Of a stretch of 64,000 nt of DNA, positions 26,043 to 34,217 are shown piece after piece (the stretch's first letter is position 1; each line of letters begins with the position of its first letter). The notes beneath the pieces are model-generated. The model was not told where the DNA came from and searched no databases. It was given only the letters and a program-made list of their open reading frames with translations. Where the stretch lies: contig NZ_BSCT01000003.1 of the NCBI RefSeq assembly GCF_030159255.1, positions 248,001 through 312,000 on the forward strand, read 5' to 3'. The translations under genes were made by a program, and so were the position numbers. Origin of the DNA: Bradyrhizobium sp. SSBR45G. Its GTDB lineage: Bacteria > Pseudomonadota > Alphaproteobacteria > Rhizobiales > Xanthobacteraceae.

Positions 26043-27488
26043 ATGGCTGACCAGGACGAAACCTACATCGTCGGGCCGCTCTACAAGGCGCGCGACAAGG
26101 TCTATCCGGCAGCCGTGCATGGCCGCTTCCGGCGCATCAAGTGGACGATCCTCTGCATCACGCTCGGCATCTATTATTTGCTGCCCTTCGTGCGCTGGGA
26201 CCGTGGGCCGGGCATGCCGAACCAGGCGGTGCTGGTCGATTTCCCGCACCGTCGCTTCTACTTCTTCTTCATCGAGCTGTGGCCGCAGGAGGTGTACTAC
26301 TTCACCGGCCTGTTGATCATTGCCGCAGTGACGCTGTTCCTGATGAACGCGGTCGCGGGCCGGCTGTGGTGCGGCTATCTCTGTCCCCAAACGGTGTGGA
26401 CCGACCTGTTCTACGCCGTCGAGCGCTGGGCCGAGGGCGACCGCCGCGAGCGCATGCTGAGCGACAAGCGCGGCTGGACCTTCACCCACATCCGCCAGGC
26501 CGCGCTCAAGCACGTCCTCTGGATCATGATCGGCTGGTGGACCGGCGGCGCCTGGGTGCTGTATTTCGACGACGCCCCGACCTTGGTGAGAGACCTCGCC
26601 ACCTTCCAGGCGCCGTTCACGGCCTATCTGTGGATCGGCATTCTCACCGCGACGACCTACATCTTCGCCGGCCACGCCCGCGAGCAGGTGTGCATCTACA
26701 TGTGCCCGTGGCCGCGCATCCAGGCGGCGCTGACCGACGAATGGGCGCTCAACGTCACCTACAAGGGCGACCGCGGCGAGCCGCGGATGTCGGTGAAGAA
26801 GGCGGAGGCCGCGCGGCTGCAGGGCGCGCCGGCCGGCGACTGCGTCGACTGCCATCAATGCGTCAATGTCTGTCCAACCGGTGTCGACATCCGTCACGGC
26901 ATCCAGCTCGGCTGCATCCAGTGCAGCCTGTGCATCGACGCCTGCGACAGCGTGATGACCCAGATCGGCCGTCCCACCGGCCTGATCGGCTACGACACCG
27001 ACATCAACGTGGTCAGGCGCAAGGAGGGCAAGCCGGAGATCTATCGCATCATCCGGCCGCGCACGCTGATCTATGCGGGCTTCATCGCCATCGTCGGCGG
27101 CATCATGCTGTACACGCTGGCGACCCGCGGCACGATGGGCATCAACGTGCTGCATGAGCGCAACCCGCTGTTCGTGCAGCTGTCGGATGGCGGCGTGCGC
27201 AACGACTACACGGTGCGGCTGCTCAACAAGCGCGGCGCCCGCGACTTCGTGCTCGACGTCGTCGGCCTGTCCAACGCCAAGGTCACGGTGGCCGGCGAGA
27301 CGCGCGAAGCCGACGGTCGCATGGTGATCGATGTCGGCCAGGACCAGACCCGCGAGATCCGCATGTCGATCGAGGCCAAGGGCGCCGACCTTCCTCCGGC
27401 GCCGGTCGACATCGAGATCAGGATCACGGATCCGGCGACCGGCACGTCGGTGAGCACGCACGATCACTTCGTGCCGTCGACGCGATAA
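26043..27488 (+). CDS. ccoG: Cytochrome oxidase accessory protein CcoG (FixG/RdxA), 4Fe-4S
   Basis: This 481-residue membrane protein has about four to five helices in its first half and a central dicluster ferredoxin region. The Cys runs are CVDCHQCVNVCP and CIQCSLCIDAC, each able to hold one 4Fe-4S cluster. Another Cys pair, RLWCGYLCPQTVW, follows the second helix, as is usual for CcoG. The C-terminal part is an Ig-like periplasmic domain (FixG_C, about residues 365-481). CcoG acts in copper handling for cbb3 oxidase assembly. Normally it sits with ccoNOPQ and ccoHIS, but here it follows a DUF2892 gene, outside any visible oxidase cluster. GAGGA precedes the ATG. Confidence 0.92.
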   Translation: MADQDETYIVGPLYKARDKVYPAAVHGRFRRIKWTILCITLGIYYLLPFVRWDRGPGMPNQAVLVDFPHRRFYFFFIELWPQEVYYFTGLLIIAAVTLFLMNAVAGRLWCGYLCPQTVWTDLFYAVERWAEGDRRERMLSDKRGWTFTHIRQAALKHVLWIMIGWWTGGAWVLYFDDAPTLVRDLATFQAPFTAYLWIGILTATTYIFAGHAREQVCIYMCPWPRIQAALTDEWALNVTYKGDRGEPRMSVKKAEAARLQGAPAGDCVDCHQCVNVCPTGVDIRHGIQLGCIQCSLCIDACDSVMTQIGRPTGLIGYDTDINVVRRKEGKPEIYRIIRPRTLIYAGFIAIVGGIMLYTLATRGTMGINVLHERNPLFVQLSDGGVRNDYTVRLLNKRGARDFVLDVVGLSNAKVTVAGETREADGRMVIDVGQDQTREIRMSIEAKGADLPPAPVDIEIRITDPATGTSVSTHDHFVPSTR

Positions 27489-27559
27489 AACGATCGTGCC
27501 GCCGTCCTGGCCCGTCGCGGCGAACACCGGCCGCGGCGGCATACAGGCGCCAGGGCAGG

Positions 27560-28040
27560 CCAGGTGTTCACGGCATCAAACAGCGCACTGAACGAGAGCA
27601 GGCGGAGCCGGACGTCACGGACCGTTCTCGCGGCGCTGTCGCGTCCGAGTTGCTCCGGTCTATTCCGCCCTTTCGAAGATGAGGGCGCGGGGAATGCCGG
27701 GCGCTGGCCGCACCCATGGCCCGCCTGCGTAAAAAAATGCAGGCGGCAGGAACCACAGGTTCAGCCGAGACATCCCGGCATTCCCCGCGCGATGGTTTTC
27801 ACGCTTATCTCGCGCTCTCCCCGGTGTCCGGCTTGTTAGCCACCGTCGCCGTCCGGATCATCGTCACCAGACGGCTTGGCGCCAGCCTCGGGGCGCCAGG
27901 ACCACGCGTCTTCACGTCCGCAACCAGCCGTTCGTCCGCGCGCCATCACAGCACGCTGCAGCATGATTGCGGCCACCGCATCCCCGCCTCGCGTGCCGTG
28001 ACGATCGCGATACGCCCCTCATCTCGAGGCGGGACGGCGA
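27560..28040. repeat. Probable dispersed non-coding repeat region with a 17-bp inverted repeat
   Basis: The gap 27489-28196 holds no convincing gene. Inside it, a perfect 17-bp inverted repeat (27685-27701 and 27774-27790) encloses 72 bases. These include a second hairpin with arms CCGCCTGC (27721-27728) and GCAGGCGG (27739-27746) around an A-run. The flanking text, from about 27560 to 28040, resembles a repeated non-coding element I remember from Bradyrhizobium genomes. That is memory, not a search. Only one copy is present in this window. Confidence 0.5.
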
Positions 28041-28196
28041 TACTCAACCATGAATTCGGTAAAAGCGAAAGAGTTATTTTCAGGCATGGCCGGCGGGATG
28101 ATCGATCCCGTTGATAGCCCACGTGAAATGCGGCGTCCGGCGCAGCCGGGCCGGCGCGCACGTCGACGGCGAGCCGGCTGGTTCGCGCCGGATCGC

Positions 28197-31046
28197 TCAG
28201 CTGAGTTGCCCGTCGGGCGGGGAGTCGAGCGTCGCCGTCGTTGGCCCCATGCGCTGAGCGAAACCCGCTGCCTGCTGATCGTCGGCAATCGTCATCGCGG
28301 TTGCAAAAGCCGTGCGGGCCTCAGCGATTCGTCCCTGTGTCAGCAGGAGGCGTCCGCGGAGATGCTGGATCGGCGAGGCGTACCAGCGTTCGCCCGAGCG
28401 CTCAGCCTCCGCGGCGGCCCAGTCCGCCGTGGTCAGCGCGATCGTCGGCTCGCCGGCGGCGATTTCCATCTCGGCGAGAATGGCGAGAAAACAGGGCAGG
28501 CCGAGGCGCCGGCCGGCCTTGCAGAGGTCTTCGATGGCGACGCGCATCCGATGCGGTGCATCCGCCAGGCCACCGAGCCGGAAGCGCGTGGCAAGATCGA
28601 GAATGCGGGCGTAGGCGATATGCGGAAGCGCATGCGCCGAGCTGAGCTGCAGCAGCCGCGAGGCCAACGCGTCGGCCGGGCCGGCCTCGCCTCCGATCAG
28701 ATCGAGCAACAGCGCTTCCGTGAGCACATAGGTCTGGGTGGGCACGTGGCCGATCTGATCGGCTTCCGCAATGGCCGCGGCAGCGAGGCGCGCGGCCTCG
28801 TCGGAATGGCCAAGCACGAAGCAGGTCAGCGCGAGGCAGATCCTGGCAGGTGGTCCTGGCACGATGCTGAGCCGCGTCGCGACGCCGCGATCGCGCTCCG
28901 GATCGTAGATGTCGAGTGCGCGCATCAGATGGGTGCGGGCCTGCTGGAACCGTCCGGTGAACCAGCACGCCGTGCCCAGCGCCCGATGCGCAACGCCGGT
29001 CTCGGCGACCGCGCCGACATCGTTGGCGTCGCGCAGAAAGGCCTCTGCAACGGCGGACGCCTCGTGTAGCCGCGCGTTCAACATGTTGCCGGCCCAGAGA
29101 CCGTAATAGGACGCGAACCGCACCGAGGTGTCGCCGATGAGGGCGGCAAGCTCGCGGGCGCGGGCGAACGCCTCGATGGCCTGCTCGATGCCGCGGGCCC
29201 AGAGCACGGCCTGACTGTAGGCGACCTGCAGCGCCAGCCGTTTGGGCCCCGTCACGAGCGGGCTCGAGCTGTCGGCACCGGGACCATCGGCGATCGCGAT
29301 GGCCTTGCCGAAATGGGCGAACGTCTCCTCGAAGGCCGCGTTGCGCAGCGCGTCCTCCCCGGCGCGACGCCACCAGTGGAACGCCCGCAGCGGCTGACCG
29401 CCCGCGGCGAAATGCGACGCAATCACCTCGGGCGCGGTTCGCAGCGCCGGCAGATCCGGCTGCTGCATCGCCTCGGCAAGCCGGATGTGAAGATCGTGCC
29501 GTTCGCGCTCGGGAATCGTCGCATAGGCCGCATCACGAAACAGCGCATGTCGAAAGACGAAGGCGGTGCTGGTCCTTGGTCGCTGGGGCTGGATCAGGCC
29601 GCTCAGCATGAGTTGCTCGAGCCGCGGCATGAGGTCCGCCACGGTGAGGTCCGCGACGGCGGCGAGCAGCGTCACGGGAAAGGCTCGGCCGATCGCGGCG
29701 GCCAGCTGGGCGATGCGCCGCGCTGGCCCGAGCCGGTCGAGCATGTCGGCCAGAGACGCTTGCAGCGACGACGGCAGGTCCCGTGCGAGCGTGATGCGTC
29801 GGTCGTAGGCGGCGCGTGTCAGCTCCTCGATGAACAGCGGTACGCCTTCGCTGCGATCGAGGATGACCTCCGTGAGATCCTCGGCGATGCGGTTCGCGCC
29901 GCTCAGTCTGGAAATCAGCTGGCGGCCATCCTGCGGACTGAGTCGTTTGAGCGCGAGCATGCTGACGTGATGCTGGCCCACCCAGCGCGGCGAGAATTCC
30001 GGCCGGAACGTCAACACAACGAGAAGGCGAATCTCGGGTGCGCGATCGACAAGGCGTTCCAGCAGCTCCAGGCTGCTGGGATCGATCCACTGGATATCCT
30101 CGATGATCACGATGGCCGGAGCGATCTGCGACTGCGCCTCGACGCGATGGAGCAGGGCGTCGAGCATGCGTTGGCGACGCTCGGACGGACTGGTATCCGT
30201 GTTCGCCTCCGGCGCGTCGGCAGCAGGCGACAGCAGGGACGCCAGCATCGACCGGTCGGATGCGGCAAGCGGCAGCTCGCGCAGGAAGGCCTCGAGCTTC
30301 GTCGAGCGGGTTGGCATGGCGTCATCCACCGCGATCTGGGCGGCCGCCTCGATCTCGCCGAGGGGCGGGTAGAAGGCGCTGTCCGATCGCCCTGCGAAGC
30401 AAGCATAGCGAAGGCATTGCCGGGGCTCGGGCGCAGCTCTTGCCAGGAACTCGGCGACGAGACGGGACTTCCCGATGCCGGCCTCGCCGCTCAACAGCAG
30501 GACCTGCCCGTAGCCACTCTCCGCCTCGCGCCAGCGCCGGAGCATCCATTCGAGCTCCTCGTCGCGCCCGAACAGGGTGGTCGGTCCGAGCGGATGTGTG
30601 CTCGGGGAGGACGCGTGCCGATGCTCGGTCGCCTCATGCGCCACAGGATCGGTCGCATCCGATGCAGCGTCCGCGCCAGGCCAGGGGACGGCCGCGGCAC
30701 TTGCGTCTGGAGACGCCGATGTAACCATGGCAACGAATCGGTAGCCGCGACCGACGACGGTGCGGATGAGCTGCTGATTCTGGTCGCGCAGGGCCAGCCG
30801 CACCTCGCTGATGCATTGTGCGAGCGATGCATCCGACACATTCGCGGTGGGCCATACAGCGGCGATGATGTCGTCCTTGCTGACGAGCCGGCCGGCGTTG
30901 CGCACCAGATGGCACAACACGCCGAAGCTCTTTCGCCGCAGCGGGATCTCGCCCTGCTGGTCGCGAACACAACCACTTTTCAAATCGAGGACGAAGGCCC
31001 CGAACGACAGGCTGAATTCGTTCTCTGCTGGCAATTGCCACACCAT
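28197..31046 (-). CDS. Large regulator: winged helix + AAA/NACHT-type ATPase + TPR
   Basis: From the ATG at 31044-31046 this is a 949-residue protein. An OmpR/CadC-type winged helix is at about residues 11-107 (FGAFVLDLKSG, RRKSFGVLCHLVR, VVGRGYRFVAMV). An AAA_16-type ATPase follows, with Walker A GEAGIGKS at about 187-194 and Walker B IVIIEDIQWID. From about residue 470 onward the protein is an array of TPR-like helices. A GAGG lies 12 bases before this ATG. Upstream alternatives at 31064 (ATG) or 31148 (TTG) cannot be excluded. No phosphoacceptor domain is present, so ligand sensing by the TPR part is likely. It neighbours the injection-system cluster, but no direct link is proven. Confidence 0.85.
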   Translation of the reverse strand: MVWQLPAENEFSLSFGAFVLDLKSGCVRDQQGEIPLRRKSFGVLCHLVRNAGRLVSKDDIIAAVWPTANVSDASLAQCISEVRLALRDQNQQLIRTVVGRGYRFVAMVTSASPDASAAAVPWPGADAASDATDPVAHEATEHRHASSPSTHPLGPTTLFGRDEELEWMLRRWREAESGYGQVLLLSGEAGIGKSRLVAEFLARAAPEPRQCLRYACFAGRSDSAFYPPLGEIEAAAQIAVDDAMPTRSTKLEAFLRELPLAASDRSMLASLLSPAADAPEANTDTSPSERRQRMLDALLHRVEAQSQIAPAIVIIEDIQWIDPSSLELLERLVDRAPEIRLLVVLTFRPEFSPRWVGQHHVSMLALKRLSPQDGRQLISRLSGANRIAEDLTEVILDRSEGVPLFIEELTRAAYDRRITLARDLPSSLQASLADMLDRLGPARRIAQLAAAIGRAFPVTLLAAVADLTVADLMPRLEQLMLSGLIQPQRPRTSTAFVFRHALFRDAAYATIPERERHDLHIRLAEAMQQPDLPALRTAPEVIASHFAAGGQPLRAFHWWRRAGEDALRNAAFEETFAHFGKAIAIADGPGADSSSPLVTGPKRLALQVAYSQAVLWARGIEQAIEAFARARELAALIGDTSVRFASYYGLWAGNMLNARLHEASAVAEAFLRDANDVGAVAETGVAHRALGTACWFTGRFQQARTHLMRALDIYDPERDRGVATRLSIVPGPPARICLALTCFVLGHSDEAARLAAAAIAEADQIGHVPTQTYVLTEALLLDLIGGEAGPADALASRLLQLSSAHALPHIAYARILDLATRFRLGGLADAPHRMRVAIEDLCKAGRRLGLPCFLAILAEMEIAAGEPTIALTTADWAAAEAERSGERWYASPIQHLRGRLLLTQGRIAEARTAFATAMTIADDQQAAGFAQRMGPTTATLDSPPDGQLS

Positions 31047-31148
31047 CTGCAGAGCGTGCCTCATCGCAGCATGCAGCTCAGTTCGCTGTCCGGCATGTCG
31101 GCCGAACAGATGCTGAAAAAGCGTAAGGGAAGGCGGACCGGCTGGCAA

Positions 31149-31683
31149 TTAGTACGGTCGATAGGTGCAGTCCGGAAAAACCTGCATGGGTTGCAGGGCC
31201 TTTGGGTCGGTTCAGCAGCAACGACGCAATCGCGTCAGCGCAAGTCCCATGCTTTGGTCGGCATCGCCGGATGAGCAGAAGGCCTGGCTTTCGTCGATGG
31301 CGGCCCGGCCCATGGCATTGCTTTCTCATGATCGGTTCACGCAAAAAAAATCTCTTGCCTGGCTATCCACAGGATAAATATCTCGTAGCTGTATCCGACG
31401 AGCCGGGGATGAGGTCCGTGTGCCGATTGTCGGCGAGCGGACACTCACGCGCTGCGATCTCAGACACCGCCTCACGCAGTCTGATTCTGCGGCGCCAGTT
31501 GGCAGGTTCACCGTACGCATCGGTGGTGAGTCTCGCGGTCACGCTGGCGTGATCCAGCATGACGACCCGTCGTGCCCCAAGCATGGCTGCAGAATCGCTG
31601 CCGTCGTCCGCCTCTGTCTTGGTGCCGTGTCATGGCGCGGTCGCTGCGATCCTCGTGCGATGGTCGCAGCCGTACGACCCTGC
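31149..31683. other. Intergenic region without a recognised gene
   Basis: About 530 bases separate the large regulator from the small 93-residue gene. Open frames here have no ribosome site and read as arginine-rich shadow sequence. An A-run with nearby AT-rich sequence around 31345-31385 may belong to the promoter of the regulator. I see no repeats or RNA structures I can name. Confidence 0.4.
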
Positions 31684-31965
31684 CTAGGCGCCGACAGCAG
31701 CTTGCGCGTTTCGCTCGACGCGGTGGTGAACGCCACTGCCGATCATCGCGTCGCGATAGGCGGCATAGCTGGTCGGAAACGCACCGGTGGCGGCGCCTTC
31801 GGGCGGTTGTCCCCGCCGCCTCGGCCACCAGAACCAGCCGCCAAAATCCTTCGCAGCGGTCTCGCTCCGACCGAAGTAAAAGACCTCGAAATGCATGCCG
31901 GTGGTCGGGTGAATATCGAAGATCGGCGAATATTGCGAAGCTGATGGTTCTTCAAATACCTGCAT
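31684..31965 (-). CDS. Small uncharacterised protein (93 residues)
   Basis: I do not recognise the family. The ATG at 31963-31965 is preceded by GAGGAG with six-base spacing, a strong ribosome site, which supports a real gene. The protein has an aromatic, basic centre (MHFEVFYFG, GWFWWPRRRGQPPEG) and a TSYAAYRDA segment, with no signal peptide or membrane helix. Trp and Arg content suggests a compact soluble domain. It stands alone between the large regulator and the injection-system cluster on the same strand. Confidence 0.62.
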   Translation of the reverse strand: MQVFEEPSASQYSPIFDIHPTTGMHFEVFYFGRSETAAKDFGGWFWWPRRRGQPPEGAATGAFPTSYAAYRDAMIGSGVHHRVERNAQAAVGA

Positions 31966-32427
31966 GGAAAGCTCCTCGGGTCATCACGATCTGGTAATCA
32001 TGGTCTCCGTGATCTGCGCGCCACGCGCAGGCGCAAAGCCGCGAGAGTCATCCGCGAACGCTGGGTAGCAATACCGTGGGAAATCCGGCCGCCCGGGATC
32101 CCGCGCCGATGTCAACTCAATCTGCGGATGCAATGCTACCGCGTTGTCCGTGATCGCTATGCTGTTACCGCCGGTCGGAATATGTCCGGCTCAATGGCTC
32201 ATTTGATTAAAATCGACGGGAATTAGATCAGTAAAATGGTAGCTCGTCGTCAAATCCGGTTCAAAAAAACATCAAGAAATGATCAAATCGCGCAGGCGAT
32301 GCAGGGGGGCTGTCGGATAGCGAATCGCCGGGAGCATCAATGGGCGCAGCGTTGCTCGCCGCTTGCGTGCGCACGGTGCGAGGTTTCATCAGTTGTCCGG
32401 GCCGCGCCGCGCGCAACCGCGCCGTCG
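31966..32427. other. AT-richer intergenic region at the 3' end of the injection-system cluster
   Basis: About 460 bases without a gene. The part 32205-32300 is clearly more AT-rich than its surroundings and could carry the promoter of the small gene at 31684-31965. No clear rho-independent terminator for the upstream cluster is visible. Confidence 0.4.
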
Positions 32428-34137
32428 TCAGCCCTCCCGTTTGGCCGGCACCATCTTGTCATAGACCTTGCTGCCGAGCAGGGCGGCGTGGCTGACGAAC
32501 AGCAGCGAGGTGAAGGTGCCGTCGATCTGCGGCATCGAGGTCAGCACCGAGGCATTGAGCGCGGCGGCGAAGACGATGCGGACGGCGTCGATGTTCGAGA
32601 TGACGTCGAACAGCACCAGCAGATAGCTCATGCTGAGGATGCCGGTGATCGCGACATGCTGGACCCGGTTGATGTCGACCATGTCGCTGCGTCCCTTCAC
32701 CTCCTGCAGCACCATGTCGGACAGCGCGGCCTTCTCGGGGCCGGCCTTGTCGGCGAGATATTTCGGCGCCTGTGTCGGTGAGGCTGCGTCGGGCGCGGTC
32801 TGGTCCTGGGTGCCGACGACGGTCGAGTTCGAGATCAGGCGCGACAGAAATGGCGTCGCGACGGCGAAGCCGCCGACGAGGGCGAGATAGAACGGGATGC
32901 TCGGAAACAGATTATAGGCCTCGAGCGCGGATTTGGCGGGGTTGGGCGTTTCCTTGGCCAGCGTGGCGGCCGCCGCCTGCTGCTGCAGTTCGGTGATCAG
33001 CAGTCCCCCGAAGCCGTAGTTGAAGAGACCGCAGACCAGAAGCCCCGACAGCAGCACGATGGACCAGATCGCGAGCTGGGCCAGCGTCAGGCTCATGCGG
33101 TTGCGCTCGTCGATGATCGGCCCCAGCGCGCGTCCGGTGATGCCGAAGCCGCAGGCGATGAACAGCAGCAGCAGCGACAGCAGCGCAAGGCAGAACGGGA
33201 CCACGAGCGACATGGTGCCGTTGACCAGGCTCGACCACTCCAGCGCCTTGCCCGCGAACCATTCCGGCCAGGTGGTGTTGCGGATGGCGTTGCTGCCGGG
33301 CTTCGCATCGGGCGCAGGATATTGCGCCGCTGCCACGGCGGATTGCGCGGCCATGAACTGCGTGCGGCAATCCTGGGCCTTGTCGGCCTTGGGACGCCAT
33401 TTGACGCTGTCGAGCACGTTCGGCTTTTCGGCGGTGGCCACGGTGCAGTCGAGCCCCTCGCCGGAGCCGTCGGTGGCGATGCGGGCGCTCTGCAGGAACT
33501 GCCCCAGCGACAGCCGCGCGCCGACCCCGATGCCGTAGGAGCCGAGCGCCGACAGCACGAACAGCGCGAGCGCGACGACGAACAGCAACACGCCCGTCCT
33601 CGGCATCGCCTTCGACGTCGCGCGCGGCTCGGCCATCGGTGCGCTGCCGCCCGGCACGCCGGTGCCGGTCATGGCGTTGACGAAGACCGCGGCGCCAGCG
33701 GCACTCGCGTCGGTCGTGGCGTCGCGCGCGAAGACGTCCACCGTCTGCCCGTTGCCGAGCCCCTGGTGCAGCTGGTGGGTGATCTTGTCGGCCGCGAGAT
33801 CGGCCCAAGGCGCCGGAGGCGGCGGGCTGGTCGCGGTGTTGAGTCGCAGGCTATCGCCATCGGCCTCCCAGATGATGATCCGGCTCTGCGGCGCGGCGGC
33901 GTTGCGCGCATCCTCGGCGATCGACAGGATCGCGCGCACGGTGCCGCCGAGGTCGCGGTCCTGCACCGACGGCAGCACATCGCGCCGCTCGAACCCCTTG
34001 CCATCCTCCGAGGCCGCGAGCTGCGCGACCAGCCGCCTCACGCCGTTGACGCTGCCGCTGCCGTCGGCCGGCGCGGTGCCCAGCGCCTTAGTCTCCGCCC
34101 AGACGATCTGGGCCAGTTCACCTGATGAGAGCGTCAT
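32428..34137 (-). CDS. Multi-pass membrane protein at the end of the eCIS cluster
   Basis: This 569-residue protein begins at the ATG at 34137, preceded by a GGAGGA site with five-base spacing. The first 180 residues are soluble. A membrane segment follows (TGVLLFVVALALFVLSALGS), then a loop with two Cys. After that come at least four more helices (VVPFCLALLSLLLLFIACGF, LAQLAIWSIVLLSGLLVCGL, IPFYLALVGGFAVATPFLSR, AITGILSMSYLLVLF). It shows no known transporter or enzyme motif. It is the last gene of the injection-system run, 80 bases after the first effector-like gene. A role as membrane anchor or release factor for the particle is conceivable, but this is inference from position. Confidence 0.75.
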   Translation of the reverse strand: MTLSSGELAQIVWAETKALGTAPADGSGSVNGVRRLVAQLAASEDGKGFERRDVLPSVQDRDLGGTVRAILSIAEDARNAAAPQSRIIIWEADGDSLRLNTATSPPPPAPWADLAADKITHQLHQGLGNGQTVDVFARDATTDASAAGAAVFVNAMTGTGVPGGSAPMAEPRATSKAMPRTGVLLFVVALALFVLSALGSYGIGVGARLSLGQFLQSARIATDGSGEGLDCTVATAEKPNVLDSVKWRPKADKAQDCRTQFMAAQSAVAAAQYPAPDAKPGSNAIRNTTWPEWFAGKALEWSSLVNGTMSLVVPFCLALLSLLLLFIACGFGITGRALGPIIDERNRMSLTLAQLAIWSIVLLSGLLVCGLFNYGFGGLLITELQQQAAAATLAKETPNPAKSALEAYNLFPSIPFYLALVGGFAVATPFLSRLISNSTVVGTQDQTAPDAASPTQAPKYLADKAGPEKAALSDMVLQEVKGRSDMVDINRVQHVAITGILSMSYLLVLFDVISNIDAVRIVFAAALNASVLTSMPQIDGTFTSLLFVSHAALLGSKVYDKMVPAKREG

Positions 34138-34217
34138 GTTGTCCTCCGGCAATCATTCTGTGAGTATCGATGCGTTGTCAGACGAGTTCGTCGGTGAGGA
34201 TCGGGCGGCAGGCCGCC

